From positions 124,001 to 188,000 of the forward strand of contig JADLDB010000009.1 in assembly GCA_020846875.1 (NCBI GenBank): a stretch of 64,000 nt of DNA, written 5' to 3'. This DNA comes from Myxococcales bacterium (GTDB lineage Bacteria; Myxococcota; Myxococcia; Myxococcales; Myxococcaceae). The notes beneath the pieces were generated by a model. That model did not search any database. It was not told where the DNA came from and was given only the letters and a program-made list of their open reading frames with translations. This document shows, in pieces, positions 15,315-25,100 of the stretch (the stretch's first letter is position 1; every line of letters begins with the position of its first letter). Position numbers and translations under genes: made by a program.

Positions 15315-17078
15315 CTACTCAAGTTCCGGCAGCGTCGCGCGCAACTTCGACGCCGCCGCCTTGAGCCGCTCGTCCTGGGGGGCGCCGGCCATCGCCTTCT
15401 CCAGCCGCTCCAGCGCCCGACGGGGGTGCCCCAGGGCCAATTCACAGCGGGCCGAGGCCTCCAGGGCCGGCGGATCGTCCGGCCCGTAGGCCAGCGCCGC
15501 CGCCGTGGCCTCGCAGCCGCGCTCCACCTCGCCCGCCGCCAGCCAGGCCCGCGCCAGCAGCACCCGCGAGGCGAGGGAAGAAGGAGCGCCCCGCACGGCC
15601 GCCGTCAGCGCGTCCGCCGCCGGCAGCGCCTCGCCCTGCTCCAGGAGCGCCTGGCCCAGCCGCGCCAGGGCCTGCGGCGAGTTGGGGAAGAGCAGCGCCT
15701 CGGCCCGCACCACCCGCAGCGCCCGGGGCTCGACGAAGCGCACGCCGGCCATCATCTGCTCCACCACCTGCCCGTACTTCGGCAGGTCCGCCGGCCAGAG
15801 GAACACCAGCTGGTACACCCAGGTGCCTCGCGGGACGAACCAGGCCGCCACGCGGGTGTCGCCCCCCGTCTCTTCGATGGTGGCGCGCACCCGCACCGCG
15901 TCGCGATCGCCCACCGACACCGTGTCCACCTTCTCGTGGCTCACCTTCAGCACGTCCGGCCCCAGCGCCCGGGGAGACAGCCGCTCGTCCACGAAGCGCT
16001 GCGCCTGGGCCGACGCGTCGGCGCCCTCGGCCATCTCCACCGCCTCCGCCGCGAAGGACGCGCGCCCCAGCCCCGACAGGCCGTTGAACCACGCCACGGA
16101 TCCCAGCGGATCCGCCCCCCGCACCCAGCCCCGCGGCACCGGCACCGACAGGCCGAAGGCGTCGTCGCGCTCGGGCTTCAAGACCGGCAGGGCGCTGCCG
16201 AAGAAGAGCTGCTGCCCGAAGAAGATCACCGCCAGGATGCCCAGCGACGGCGCCGCGCGCAGCGCCGGCTCCCACCAGAAGCGCCGCGCGTCGGTCAGCA
16301 GCCTCGGCCGCATGAAGGCGCCCGTCACCAGGCCCGCCAGGAGCCCGCCGATGTGCGCCCAGTTGTCCACCCCCTGCGAGGTGAGGCCGATCAGCAAGAG
16401 CCCCAGCACCGTGGGGATCGCCGCGTCGCCCAGGATGGAGCGGTACCGCGACGGCAACAGGCTGCGGTACTTGAGCCCGAAGGCCACCAGGCCCCCCAGG
16501 CAGCCGAACACCATGCCCGACGCGCCGATGGTGACGGCGTCGTTGAGCCACAGCGACGCGCCCATGGTGGCGATGCCGGTGAAGACGAGCAGCCAGACGT
16601 AGTCCAGCGTCCGGTAGGTGTTCTCCAGCGCGCCGCCGACGTTGAAGAGCACGAACATGTTGAGGCCCAGGTGCAGCGCGTCCCGGTGCAGGAAGTTGGC
16701 GGTGAAGAGGCGCCACAGTTCGCCCAGGTCCCTCACCAGCGGGCCCACCTTCCCGCCGTAGCGCACCATGTCGTCCAGCTCGAGCTGCGAGCCCCGCGCG
16801 GTGGCCAGGAAGACGGCCACGTTCAAGAGGATGAGGCCCGACGTCATCCACGGGAAGCGCGTCAGCGAGAAGGCCCGCGAGAAGTGCGCCAGCTTCGGCC
16901 GGTGCAGCCGCTTGTAGATCTCCAGCTCGCACGCCGGCACGAAGACCTCGCCCGTCACCGCCGGCAGCCGCACCAGGCTCTGCGGGGACACCTCCCCCCG
17001 CCGCACCCGTGCCTCGAACTCCGGCAGATCCAGGTGCTCGTCGCCTTCGTCCGTCCTCAGTGTGACGTGCCCGGCCAT
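15315..17078 (-). CDS. rhomboid intramembrane serine protease fused to TPR region
   Basis: 587 residues from ATG at 17078; an in-frame TTG at 17111 would add 11 residues but is less likely. The first 60 residues (HLDLPEFEARVRRGEVSPQSLVRL) resemble a GYF_2-like adaptor. The rhomboid core spans about 70-260: LHRDALHLGLNMFVLFNVGG, the GASG motif with catalytic Ser187, and NWAHIGG with catalytic His242. Six membrane segments are visible. Residues about 290-420 form a soluble domain of unknown type. The last 150 residues contain TPR-like helices (NSPQALARLGQALLEQGEALPAADAL). Both catalytic residues are present, so it should be an active site-specific membrane protease. It is first in a four-gene operon ending in a receptor kinase. 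Confidence 0.88.
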   Translation of the reverse strand: MAGHVTLRTDEGDEHLDLPEFEARVRRGEVSPQSLVRLPAVTGEVFVPACELEIYKRLHRPKLAHFSRAFSLTRFPWMTSGLILLNVAVFLATARGSQLELDDMVRYGGKVGPLVRDLGELWRLFTANFLHRDALHLGLNMFVLFNVGGALENTYRTLDYVWLLVFTGIATMGASLWLNDAVTIGASGMVFGCLGGLVAFGLKYRSLLPSRYRSILGDAAIPTVLGLLLIGLTSQGVDNWAHIGGLLAGLVTGAFMRPRLLTDARRFWWEPALRAAPSLGILAVIFFGQQLFFGSALPVLKPERDDAFGLSVPVPRGWVRGADPLGSVAWFNGLSGLGRASFAAEAVEMAEGADASAQAQRFVDERLSPRALGPDVLKVSHEKVDTVSVGDRDAVRVRATIEETGGDTRVAAWFVPRGTWVYQLVFLWPADLPKYGQVVEQMMAGVRFVEPRALRVVRAEALLFPNSPQALARLGQALLEQGEALPAADALTAAVRGAPSSLASRVLLARAWLAAGEVERGCEATAAALAYGPDDPPALEASARCELALGHPRRALERLEKAMAGAPQDERLKAAASKLRATLPELE

Positions 17079-17193
17079 TCGCTCGATGCCAGCGTAGCTG
17101 CACTTGCTCAAGGTATTTCAAGGGGCTGTACCCGGCGCCTGCCCGTTGGGCCTTCGCCTCACCGTACAGTGGTGGTAGAAAGTCGATCGCGTG

Positions 17194-18960
17194 ATGAAGC
17201 TGATCATCGAAGACGACGAGGGGCGCAAGACGGTCGTCCCCTTCGCCCGGGAAGAGATCACCATCGGTCGGCAGGAGGGGAACACCATCCGCCTGACCGA
17301 GCGCAACGTGTCGCGCCGCCACGCGCGGCTGCTCCGGCAGAACGGACACGTGCTGATCGAGGATCTGGGCAGCTACAACGGCATCCGCGTCAACGGCGAT
17401 CGCATCTCCGGGCAGGTGCAGGTCAACGACGGCGATCTGATCCAGATCGGCGACTACGATCTGGCGCTGCAGAATGAGCAGGTGGCGCCCACCGTGCCGC
17501 TGGAGCAGGCGCCGCGCGGCTCTGGCCAGCACAAGCAGCTCGACGGCCCCAAGAAGGCCGACGCTTCCGCCACCGTGCCGCTGCTGCCCGCGGTGGACGC
17601 GCCCCTGGCGCAGGACGACGACGTACAGGAAGCCAGCTCCGACGACGTGTCCGACCTCGGCCCGTCGCCCGAGGTGCCGAAGAACCAGGCCACCGCGGTC
17701 ATCCGCCTCGACCAGGTGGAAGGCAACACCAAGAAGCGCCCGGTGGTGGACATCGAGCCCGCCGACGCGCCCCGCCTGGTGGTGATGAACACCGACTTCG
17801 CCGGGAAGGACTTCGCCTGCACCCGGTCCGAGATGCGCATCGGGCGCACCGACGACAACGACGTCGCGCTCGATCACCGCTCGCTCTCGCGCACCCACTG
17901 CAAGCTGGTCCGTGAGGACAACGGCGAGTGGCGGGTCATCGACATGCAGTCGGCGAACGGGCTGATGGTGAACGGCGAGCCCTACGCCCAGGTCACCTTG
18001 AGGCCCGGCGACGTGCTCGAGTTGGGGCACGTGAAGTTCAAGTTCGTCGGCCCCAACGACGACGCGGCCCTGCCTGCTCCCACCACCTCCAGCATCACCC
18101 AGGAGACCGGCGCGACCGGCTCGAAGGCCCCGTTGATCGCCGTGGTGGTGGCCGGCCTGGTGATCGTCCTCGGTGGCGGCGGCTACGTCTTCTGGAAGAG
18201 CCGGCAGACGGTGGCCCCACCCCCGCCCAGGGTGGTCGAGCGCCCCCCGAAGACGGACCCCACCAGGCCTCCTCCGAAGGAAGATCCGGCGACGGCGAAG
18301 GCGACCATCGAGAAGAAGCTGGCCGACGCGAAGGTGGCGATCGCCACCCTGGAGTGGAACAAGGCCGAGGTGCTGCTCAACGACTGCAAGCTGGACGGCC
18401 AGGTGCACCCCGAGGCGCGCACCCTGCTCTCGCAGATGGACGGAGAGAAGGGCGTGAAGCTGGCGCTCGAGGCGGCGGCGGTGGCGCTTGAGGCCGGCGA
18501 CCTGGAGAAGGCCAAGACGCAGCTGGACTCGGCGCGCGACACCAAGCTGCTGCGCGAGCGCTACGACGATCTCGAGGCGCGCCGGGCCGAGGCGGTGAAG
18601 CTGAAGCTGGCCCACAAGTCCCCGGACAAGCCTCCTGAGAAGACGCCGGTGAAGCCGCCCGAGCAGCCCAGGGCCGTGGCCGAGGCGCAGGCCCTGCTGG
18701 ACGAGGCCACCACCCTGTCCAGGAGCAAGAACTACGAGGCCGCCACCATCCGCCTGGAGCGCTGCATCAAGCTCGCGCCCACGTTCCACCCCTGCTACCG
18801 GGTGCTGGGCAGCACCTACGCCCGGCTGGCGGCGCGCGACTCCAGCGCCTCGGACATGGACAAGGCCCGGAAGTACTACGAGCGGTACCTGGAGGTCGCC
18901 CCACCCGACGACGAGTACGTCCCGAAGGTGCGACAGATTCTCGAGCAGGCGCCCAAGTAA
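17194..18960 (+). CDS. double FHA-domain, single-TM, TPR protein
   Basis: 588 residues from ATG 17194; a GTG sits immediately before. FHA domain 1 covers about residues 20-90 with the phosphothreonine-binding residues in ITIGRQEGNTIRL, NVSRRHA and YNGIRVNG. FHA domain 2 covers about 195-275 with MRIGRTDDNDV, SLSRTHCKL and SANGLMVNG. Thr/Val-Pro-Leu motifs in the linker are possible phosphosites. One membrane helix (about 310-335) is followed by a Pro-rich segment, a helical region and TPR-like repeats ending RKYYERYLEVAPPDDEYV. It would bind phosphothreonine proteins in the cytoplasm and present TPRs on the other side. The REC-XRE regulator follows 26 bases later. Ser/Thr kinases 7-10 kb away are natural but unproven partners. 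Confidence 0.88.
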   Translation: MKLIIEDDEGRKTVVPFAREEITIGRQEGNTIRLTERNVSRRHARLLRQNGHVLIEDLGSYNGIRVNGDRISGQVQVNDGDLIQIGDYDLALQNEQVAPTVPLEQAPRGSGQHKQLDGPKKADASATVPLLPAVDAPLAQDDDVQEASSDDVSDLGPSPEVPKNQATAVIRLDQVEGNTKKRPVVDIEPADAPRLVVMNTDFAGKDFACTRSEMRIGRTDDNDVALDHRSLSRTHCKLVREDNGEWRVIDMQSANGLMVNGEPYAQVTLRPGDVLELGHVKFKFVGPNDDAALPAPTTSSITQETGATGSKAPLIAVVVAGLVIVLGGGGYVFWKSRQTVAPPPPRVVERPPKTDPTRPPPKEDPATAKATIEKKLADAKVAIATLEWNKAEVLLNDCKLDGQVHPEARTLLSQMDGEKGVKLALEAAAVALEAGDLEKAKTQLDSARDTKLLRERYDDLEARRAEAVKLKLAHKSPDKPPEKTPVKPPEQPRAVAEAQALLDEATTLSRSKNYEAATIRLERCIKLAPTFHPCYRVLGSTYARLAARDSSASDMDKARKYYERYLEVAPPDDEYVPKVRQILEQAPK

Positions 18961-18986
18961 CGGCCGGTTCGTGGGGGAGGAACGAC

Positions 18987-19592
18987 GTGCGCGGCTCGCA
19001 GCAGATCCGCATCCTGGTGGTGGACGACGAGCCGGACAACGCCGACCTGTTCAAGGCGCTGCTGGGCCGTGAAGGCTTCGCCGTCACTTCGTTGAGCGAT
19101 CCCACGAAGGTGGTGGGCACGCTCAAGGAAGGCAACTTCCACCTGGTGATCCTGGACATGATGATGCCGCAGCGGAGCGGCACCGAGGTGCTGGAGCAGA
19201 TCCGCAGCCTCGACGACGACATCGCGGTCATCATCGCCACCGGCTTCCCCACGGTGGAGACGGCGGTGGCCAGCCTGAAGCTGGCGGCCAGCGACTACGT
19301 GAAGAAGCCGGTCGATCCGCCGGTGTTCATCGACACGGTGAAGCGCACCCTGGAGAAGAAGGGCATCACCCGCGATCCCGAGGCCGAGCTGCACCGCGCC
19401 ATCGGCCGGTACATCCGCGAGGGGCGCACCCGCCAGAGCCTCACCTTGAAGCAGCTCGCGCGACGCACCGGCCTGTCGGTGTCGCTGCTCTCTCAGATCG
19501 AGCGCGCCGAGTCGTCGGCGTCCATCTCCTCGCTCTACCGGATCGCCAGCGCCCTGCGCGTGCGGATGAGCGAGCTGTTCGCCGAGGTCTGA
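18987..19592 (+). CDS. response regulator, receiver plus XRE-type HTH
   Basis: 201 residues from GTG 18987 with GGGGGAGGAA as ribosome-binding site. The receiver domain (about 8-122) has the acidic pocket D13/D14, phospho-acceptor D57 in VILDMMMP, T85 and K107 in VKKP, all intact. The C-terminal part (about 138-195) is an XRE/Cro-type helix-turn-helix (LTLKQLARRTGLSVSLLSQIERAESSASISSL) of the kind seen in cupin-linked repressors. Receivers are normally joined to OmpR, NarL or Fis output domains, so REC-XRE is a less common combination. No histidine kinase gene is adjacent; the phospho-donor is unknown. Probably a DNA-binding regulator. Confidence 0.9.
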   Translation: MRGSQQIRILVVDDEPDNADLFKALLGREGFAVTSLSDPTKVVGTLKEGNFHLVILDMMMPQRSGTEVLEQIRSLDDDIAVIIATGFPTVETAVASLKLAASDYVKKPVDPPVFIDTVKRTLEKKGITRDPEAELHRAIGRYIREGRTRQSLTLKQLARRTGLSVSLLSQIERAESSASISSLYRIASALRVRMSELFAEV

Positions 19593-19605
19593 GTGAGGCG
19601 CGCGC

Positions 19606-20400
19606 TCACTCCCCGGTGAAGCGCGGGGCCCGCTTGGCCAGCACCGCGTCGCGTCCCTCCCTGGCATCACGAGAGTTGAAGGACTGGCGGCGCAAGGCCT
19701 CGTACTGGGCGCGCTCTGCGGCGGTGCCGCCGCCTTCTTCCAGCAGGACCAGCCCGCGCTTGAGCCCCCGGACGGCCAGGGGCGCGTTGGCGGCCAGCTC
19801 GCCGCACAGGGCCAGGGCCTGCGCTTCGGCCGCCGCGGCGTCGGGCGCGAGCAGATCGAGCAGGCCCACGCGCAGGGCGTCCCTGGCGTCGAGGCTGCGG
19901 CCGGTGAGGAACAGGTAGCGGGCGCGGCCTTCCCCCACCCGGGCGATGAAGCGCTGCAGCCCTTTGAGCGCGTAGACGACGCCGATCTTCGCCGGCGGCA
20001 TACAGAAGCGCGCGTGCTCGTCGCCGACGCGAAAGTCACAGGCAGCGGCCAGCTCGCACCCCGCGCCGACGGCGGGGCCGGTGACGAGCGCGACGGAGGG
20101 CGCGGGGTGGCGGGACAGGCGATCCAGCACCTCGCCCAGCCGCTCGTCGGGCAGCGGGGCGTCGGGCTGGTAGCTGGTGAGCGCCGTCAAGTCGTAGCCG
20201 GCGCTGAAGATGCCCTGGCCGGCGCCGCGGACCAGCCAGGCGCGCACCCCGTCGGACGAGGCCAGCGCGGCGTCGAGCGCCTCGAGGAGGCCGTCGTCAA
20301 GCGCGTTCTTCCGCGCCGGGTGCGAGACGGTGAGCTCCCGGACGCCGCCGGGGAGGTCCTTCACCAACAGGGTGGCCGCCACGGGGACGTCGCGTAGCAC
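19606..20400 (-). CDS. enoyl-CoA hydratase/isomerase family protein
   Basis: 264 residues from GTG 20400; the frame stays open upstream to 20607 but that stretch shows no family resemblance. Crotonase features: HPARKNALDDGLLEALDAAL, oxyanion-hole segment IFSAGYDLTALT, VTGPAVGAGCELAAACDFRV with the conserved Gly-Gly-equivalent turn, and FCMPPAKIGVVYALKGLQRF. The Glu pair used by true hydratases is not clear (VGAGCELAAA has one), so it may be an isomerase or another crotonase enzyme. Likely role: acyl-CoA beta-oxidation or related CoA chemistry in the cytoplasm. It converges with the REC-XRE gene, leaving only 13 bases between stops. Confidence 0.8.
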   Translation of the reverse strand: MLRDVPVAATLLVKDLPGGVRELTVSHPARKNALDDGLLEALDAALASSDGVRAWLVRGAGQGIFSAGYDLTALTSYQPDAPLPDERLGEVLDRLSRHPAPSVALVTGPAVGAGCELAAACDFRVGDEHARFCMPPAKIGVVYALKGLQRFIARVGEGRARYLFLTGRSLDARDALRVGLLDLLAPDAAAAEAQALALCGELAANAPLAVRGLKRGLVLLEEGGGTAAERAQYEALRRQSFNSRDAREGRDAVLAKRAPRFTGE

Positions 20401-20449
20401 GCCGGGGAGGAGGCGGCGCGTCTGGCGTCGGCCGTGCAGCGGGTGTGCT

Positions 20450-20911
20450 ATGCGAGGGGCGAGGAACGAGGTCCTCCCCAGGTCGATGTCCAGGCACCGC
20501 CCCCCACCATCCCGCACCAGCCGCCCTTCGGCGCCGAAGGCCAGCGGGCCCCGAGCGCTGCAGGTAGTCAGCCTGTCCGACGCGCGGCTGTCCCGCCGCC
20601 TCGCCAACTACCGCGCGCGCCTCGACGCGGTGCTGCGGGCCAACCAGCACGCCGTCACCCGGTTGTTCGCCACCGGCGCCCTCTTCACCCGGACGGGCAC
20701 CCGCGCGGGCCGCGACCTGCTGCTGGCCCACGAGCACCTCCTGCGCGCCTCCGCGCTGCTCGATCGCCTCGCGCACGCCGGAGACGTGCCCGCGCCCCGG
20801 CGGGCGGCGGAGGTCGACGCCATCTTCACCGAGCTGTCGCTGCTGCTCGAGCGCACCGACGAGCTGACTCGGCAGACGGGTGAGCTGCTCCACGAGCTCA
20901 CCCGCCGCTAA
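20450..20911 (+). CDS. small conserved-looking helical protein of unknown function
   Basis: 153 residues if started at ATG 20450 (a second candidate is ATG 20486). The N-terminal 45 residues are Arg/Pro-rich and look unstructured. From about residue 48 (SLSDARLSRRLANYRARLDAVLRANQHAVTRLF) to the end it is strongly helical and leucine/arginine-patterned, ending LLHELTRR, like a helical bundle or coiled coil. I recognise no family. It sits in a 49-base divergent gap with the crotonase gene and stops 19 bases from the FadL stop on the other strand. The codon pattern supports the C-terminal two thirds being real. Confidence 0.5.
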   Translation: MRGARNEVLPRSMSRHRPPPSRTSRPSAPKASGPRALQVVSLSDARLSRRLANYRARLDAVLRANQHAVTRLFATGALFTRTGTRAGRDLLLAHEHLLRASALLDRLAHAGDVPAPRRAAEVDAIFTELSLLLERTDELTRQTGELLHELTRR

Positions 20912-20930
20912 AATCGAGCCCGGCCTCGCC

Positions 20931-22136
20931 TCACATCTTGTAGCCGACGTTCAGCGCGATCACCTGCGCGCTGCCCGCGTACGTCCCCCCGAAGCCCGGC
21001 GCGGTGCTCTTGATCGGCACCAGGAAGACGAACTGGTAGGCGAGGTCGGCGAACAACCCGAAGCTGGACTTCCACCCGGCCCCCGCGGAGAAGCGGAACT
21101 TCGTGGCGTCCGGGAGATCCGGGGTGAGCGTGTTGGACGGCGTGCCGGTGGGATCGAAGCCGAAGCCCATGCGCGCGCGCCACTGCTCGTTGACGTCGTA
21201 CTCCCCGCCCACCGAGATCGCCGCGGTGCTGTCCCACTTCTTGGGCAGCGGGTTGGTGAGCGCCGGATCCTCGAACTCGATCTTCAGCTCCTTGAAGGTG
21301 GCCCACGTCACCGCCGTCACGTCGAGGCCCACCCGCAGCTGCTTCGACGCCTTGATGCCGATGCCCACGGTGGCCACGTCCGGCAGGGTGAGGTCGGCCG
21401 AGATGGGCTGATCCTTGAGCCGCGCCTGGAACTCCAGCGGCACGTCGGCGAAGTGGGCGCTGCCGGCGAAGGCCATGGGCGCCCCGCTGCGGTAGCTGCC
21501 GCCCAGGAAGAGCCGCTCCTCGTAGACCTCAAGCTGGAAGCCCGCGTTCCACCCGAAGCCGGTGGCGCTGCCGCCCAGCTGCACCTTGCCCATCGAGTCG
21601 ACGAAGTTCATCCCGCGCTCGATGTACACGCTGCCCAGGAAGACCTGGAAGCCCGCCGCGATGCGGAAGCGCGGGTGCACCTGCCACGCCAGCGTGGGGT
21701 TGATGTCGAACACCTGCACCGAGGACGTGAGCGCCCGCCCCGAGCCTTCCCAGTCCTCGGGCCAGGACGCGCTGGAGCCGAACGGCACGAAGAAGCCCAC
21801 CCCCAGGCTGAGCTGCTCGAGGATGCCGTACGACGCGTAGAGGTTGAACGGGGTGGACAGCTTGGTGTTGACCCAGGTGGTGGCCGCGGTGTTGTCGCTG
21901 GTGAAGGCCAGCGAGGGGATGATCAGGTTGATCCCCGCCTGCACCTCGAGGCCCTTGCGGCCCGCCAGCCCCGCCGGGTTGTAATAGATGGCGCTGGAGT
22001 CATCGATCAGCGCCGTCACCGCGGTGCTCATGCCCACCGCGCGCGCGCTCTGGCCCTCCAGCCTGAAACCGGAGGCGAGCGACGTGGTGGCGGCCAGGAC
22101 CGCGACGGCGACGGCCAGCTTCTTGGACGAGTTCAT
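20931..22136 (-). CDS. FadL-family outer-membrane fatty acid/hydrophobe transporter
   Basis: 401 residues: signal peptide (1-22, ending SLASG), then GFRLEGQSARAVGMSTAVTA and SSAIYYNPAGLA. The NPA motif and the N-terminal plug residues are characteristic of FadL/TodX (OmpP1) barrels. Alternating beta-strands run to the C-terminal VIALNVGYKM. FadL proteins carry long-chain fatty acids and other hydrophobes across the outer membrane. The gene starts 19 bases after the stop of the VolA-like lipase, so both are on one transcript. This order matches the Vibrio cholerae pairing in which VolA frees fatty acid from lysophospholipid and FadL imports it. Confidence 0.9.
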   Translation of the reverse strand: MNSSKKLAVAVAVLAATTSLASGFRLEGQSARAVGMSTAVTALIDDSSAIYYNPAGLAGRKGLEVQAGINLIIPSLAFTSDNTAATTWVNTKLSTPFNLYASYGILEQLSLGVGFFVPFGSSASWPEDWEGSGRALTSSVQVFDINPTLAWQVHPRFRIAAGFQVFLGSVYIERGMNFVDSMGKVQLGGSATGFGWNAGFQLEVYEERLFLGGSYRSGAPMAFAGSAHFADVPLEFQARLKDQPISADLTLPDVATVGIGIKASKQLRVGLDVTAVTWATFKELKIEFEDPALTNPLPKKWDSTAAISVGGEYDVNEQWRARMGFGFDPTGTPSNTLTPDLPDATKFRFSAGAGWKSSFGLFADLAYQFVFLVPIKSTAPGFGGTYAGSAQVIALNVGYKM

Positions 22137-22155
22137 GTTCGTTTCGGCCTTTCGA

Positions 22156-25100
22156 TTACGGCGCGGTACCGGTGACGAGGAAGGTGACCAGCTTCGACTG
22201 CGCGACCACCGTGGCGCAGGTGGCCGTCATCGGGTTGCACTCCGGGTTGGCCGCCGGGTTGAGCAGGAAGCCGTGGCGCGCCGCCGTGGGGAAGGCCGCG
22301 GGAATGAAGCCCGCCGCCGGAGTGCCCGTATGCGGCAGGAAGCGGAACACCTGGGCCTTCCGCGTGGAGTCCTGGTTGGCCGCGTTCACCAGCTTGTCGG
22401 TGGTGGCGTTGGGCAGCACCTCGTCGCCTTCGATGGACTGGTAGTACACGCGCCGGTTCAAGTTGGTCGAGTTCACCGCCGAGTAGCCCAGGTTCTGCGG
22501 GTCCGATGGATCCATGATGGTGCGGGCCAGCACGATGAACTGGTCGAAGCCCGGGGTGCCCGGCACCAGGCCCAGCTGCGCCAGGCTGGCGAGGAAGCCG
22601 GCGCGCTGCGCGAGGAAGGCCGGCGCGGTGAGCAGCACGTCCACCTGGCTGGAGCCCGGCACGTTGAGCGCCACCCGGTCGGGAATGCCGCTGGCGGCGG
22701 CGAAGACGTTGCCGTTGAAGGTGCCCAGCGACTGCCCCGCGTAGTGCAGCACGGTGCTGGACAGCCCCTGCGCGCCGCCCACCATGAGCTGCGCGTTCAG
22801 GCTGGCAGCCGCGGTGGAGCGGATGACCCGCGCCACCTGGGTGAAGTCCACCGAGCCGGTGTAGCGGAAGTTGTCGCGGGTGGCGAAGAGGTTCACCAGG
22901 TTCAGGTAGTTCCACGCCGAGATGACGGGGCGCCCCGAGGCGTTGCGCAGGAAGTCGCCTCCCTCGCACTGGCCGGCGTTGGCCCCGGTGGCGATGCACT
23001 GACCCCGGTTCGCGGCGAAGCAGGTGGCGTCACCGGTGCTCGCCGGGTCGCAGGCCATGGCGCCGGTGCGGTCGCGGGCGATGCAGCGGCCGCTGGCAGC
23101 GTCGCACGTCTGCGCGACGGGGTCGGCGCAGGCCGCGTCGTCCGACGCCTGGCCGGTGGCCGCGCGCGAGCCGACGCAGGTGGCGCGCTCGCCGTGGAAC
23201 ACCACGTCGATGGCGAACACCGCGAAGCCGCCCTGGGCCAGCGAGTTGGCGATGGCCAGCGTGTCTTCCTTGGTGCGCGTCAGCCCGTGGCCGAAGAGGA
23301 CCACCGGCCAGCCGCCCGCGGGCGCCGTGCCCGGCGGCTGGAGGAGGAGGAAGGGCGCCTTGAGGCCGGCCCACTGCGTGGGGTTGGGGTTGAGGGTGCC
23401 GCCCGTGCCATTCAACCCGAAGGGCAGCACCAGGTTGCCCTGGAAGATGGGGCCGATGGCCGAGGACGGCAGGCCCAGCGCCGTCATCTGCGCCTTCACC
23501 GGAGTGGTGACGTCCACCAGCATGGTGGGGAAGTCGGGCAGCGCCGAGGGCGGCTGGGCCGCCACCGCGCCCGAGATGAGGCGCAGCACCGAGACGGTGC
23601 TCTGGGTGGTGACGCAGAAGCCCAGGGCCATCTTCTTGCGCTCCACGCCCTGGGCCTCGAGATCGTCGAGGCAGGTGGAGAACTTCACCCGGTAGGGCTC
23701 GAGCGCGTTGGCCTGCGCGTCGCTGATCACCGGCAGCGTGCTGTGGCCCATCGCGTCCACCAGGGAGTTCTTCAGGCGCACGATGGCAAAGGTCTGCGCG
23801 GGGGCGACGGGCCGCCCGTCGGAGTCCTTCAGGTCACCGGTGACGTAGGCGCCGTAGCGCGACAGCGCCTCCAGCGGCAACTGCGGTACCCACTGCAGCT
23901 GCTCGGGCTGGGGCGTGGCGCCGGTGCTCGAGGTGCAGTTGAGGCAGGTGCTGACGGACGGCATCAGCGGGCCCGCGCCCTCCAGCTTCATGAAGCCGGT
24001 GCCCATGGGCAGGGTGGTGTCGTCGATGCTGCCTTCGTCCAGCGCGGCGCGGGTGGCCGAGTTCTCCGAGACGATCGGCGCGGTGGTGCTGAAGCCGTCC
24101 AGGGTGTTGAGGCCCTGGAAGAGCGCGTCGGTGGGGCCGCCGGTCAAGGGGAAGGTGAGGCGCCCCGCGCCGTCGATGTTGTCCGCCGTGCGGAGGAACT
24201 GGTTGGAGGGGAACGGGATGATCGGCACGGCCGCCGCGAGGTCGAACGTCACCTCCGGCTGGTCGACGGTGGAGAAGACCCACAGGCCCGACACGTCCTT
24301 TCGCGGGTAGCCCAGCTCCTCCAGCGCGTCGAGCACCGGCGCGTAGCCGCGGCGCAGGCCCTCGAGGCCGATGGCCTGGAGATCGGAGACGGTGACGGCC
24401 GTCACCACCGACTTGCAGCCGGGGCCCAGCGTCTGGCAGTCGACCAGCGGGGCCGCGCTGCGGGCCAGCGCCCACGCGTCGGAGGCAGCCACGCCCTGGC
24501 CGTTGGTGCCCTGCACACCGTCCGCGCCGCCGAGGACGGCTATGGCGATCGTCCTGCCGCGGCCCCAGCCGCCGGTGGGCGGCGCGACGTTGATGGTGCG
24601 CTTGGCCACGTCGTAGGTGATGCCCGCGGCGATGGGCGTGCCGGCGGCCGCGTCGAGCACCAGCACCGTCTCGTCCGTCACGGTGGCGCCGTCCACGTCG
24701 CTGCCCAGGATGGTGCCGGTGGCCGGCGACGAGACCGGGAAGCCGTTGAGCTGGTTCAGGTAGTCACCGACGAACTCCTTGTAGGCGTCCGTCCAGGTGG
24801 GATCGATGGGAATGTTCACCTTCCCGTTGGACAGGATGAGGTTGGTGGGCGTGGGCACCTTGGGGGGCGAGGCCGCGGGGTTGAACTCGAAGGTGGGGTT
24901 GGTGGCGATCTTGAAGGTCCACACCAGCGCGATGTCGCTGCGCGCCACGCCGCCGGCGATCAGGTGGTCGATGGCCGGCTTGTACTTGAGGCGCAGGCGC
25001 TCGAGCTGCAGGGCCGACTTCGTCTGGTCCGCGAGCCGCCTGGCCTGGTCGTCCTTGATGTTGGACGGGATGATCTCCGTCGTCGGGCGGCAGGTCGGGT

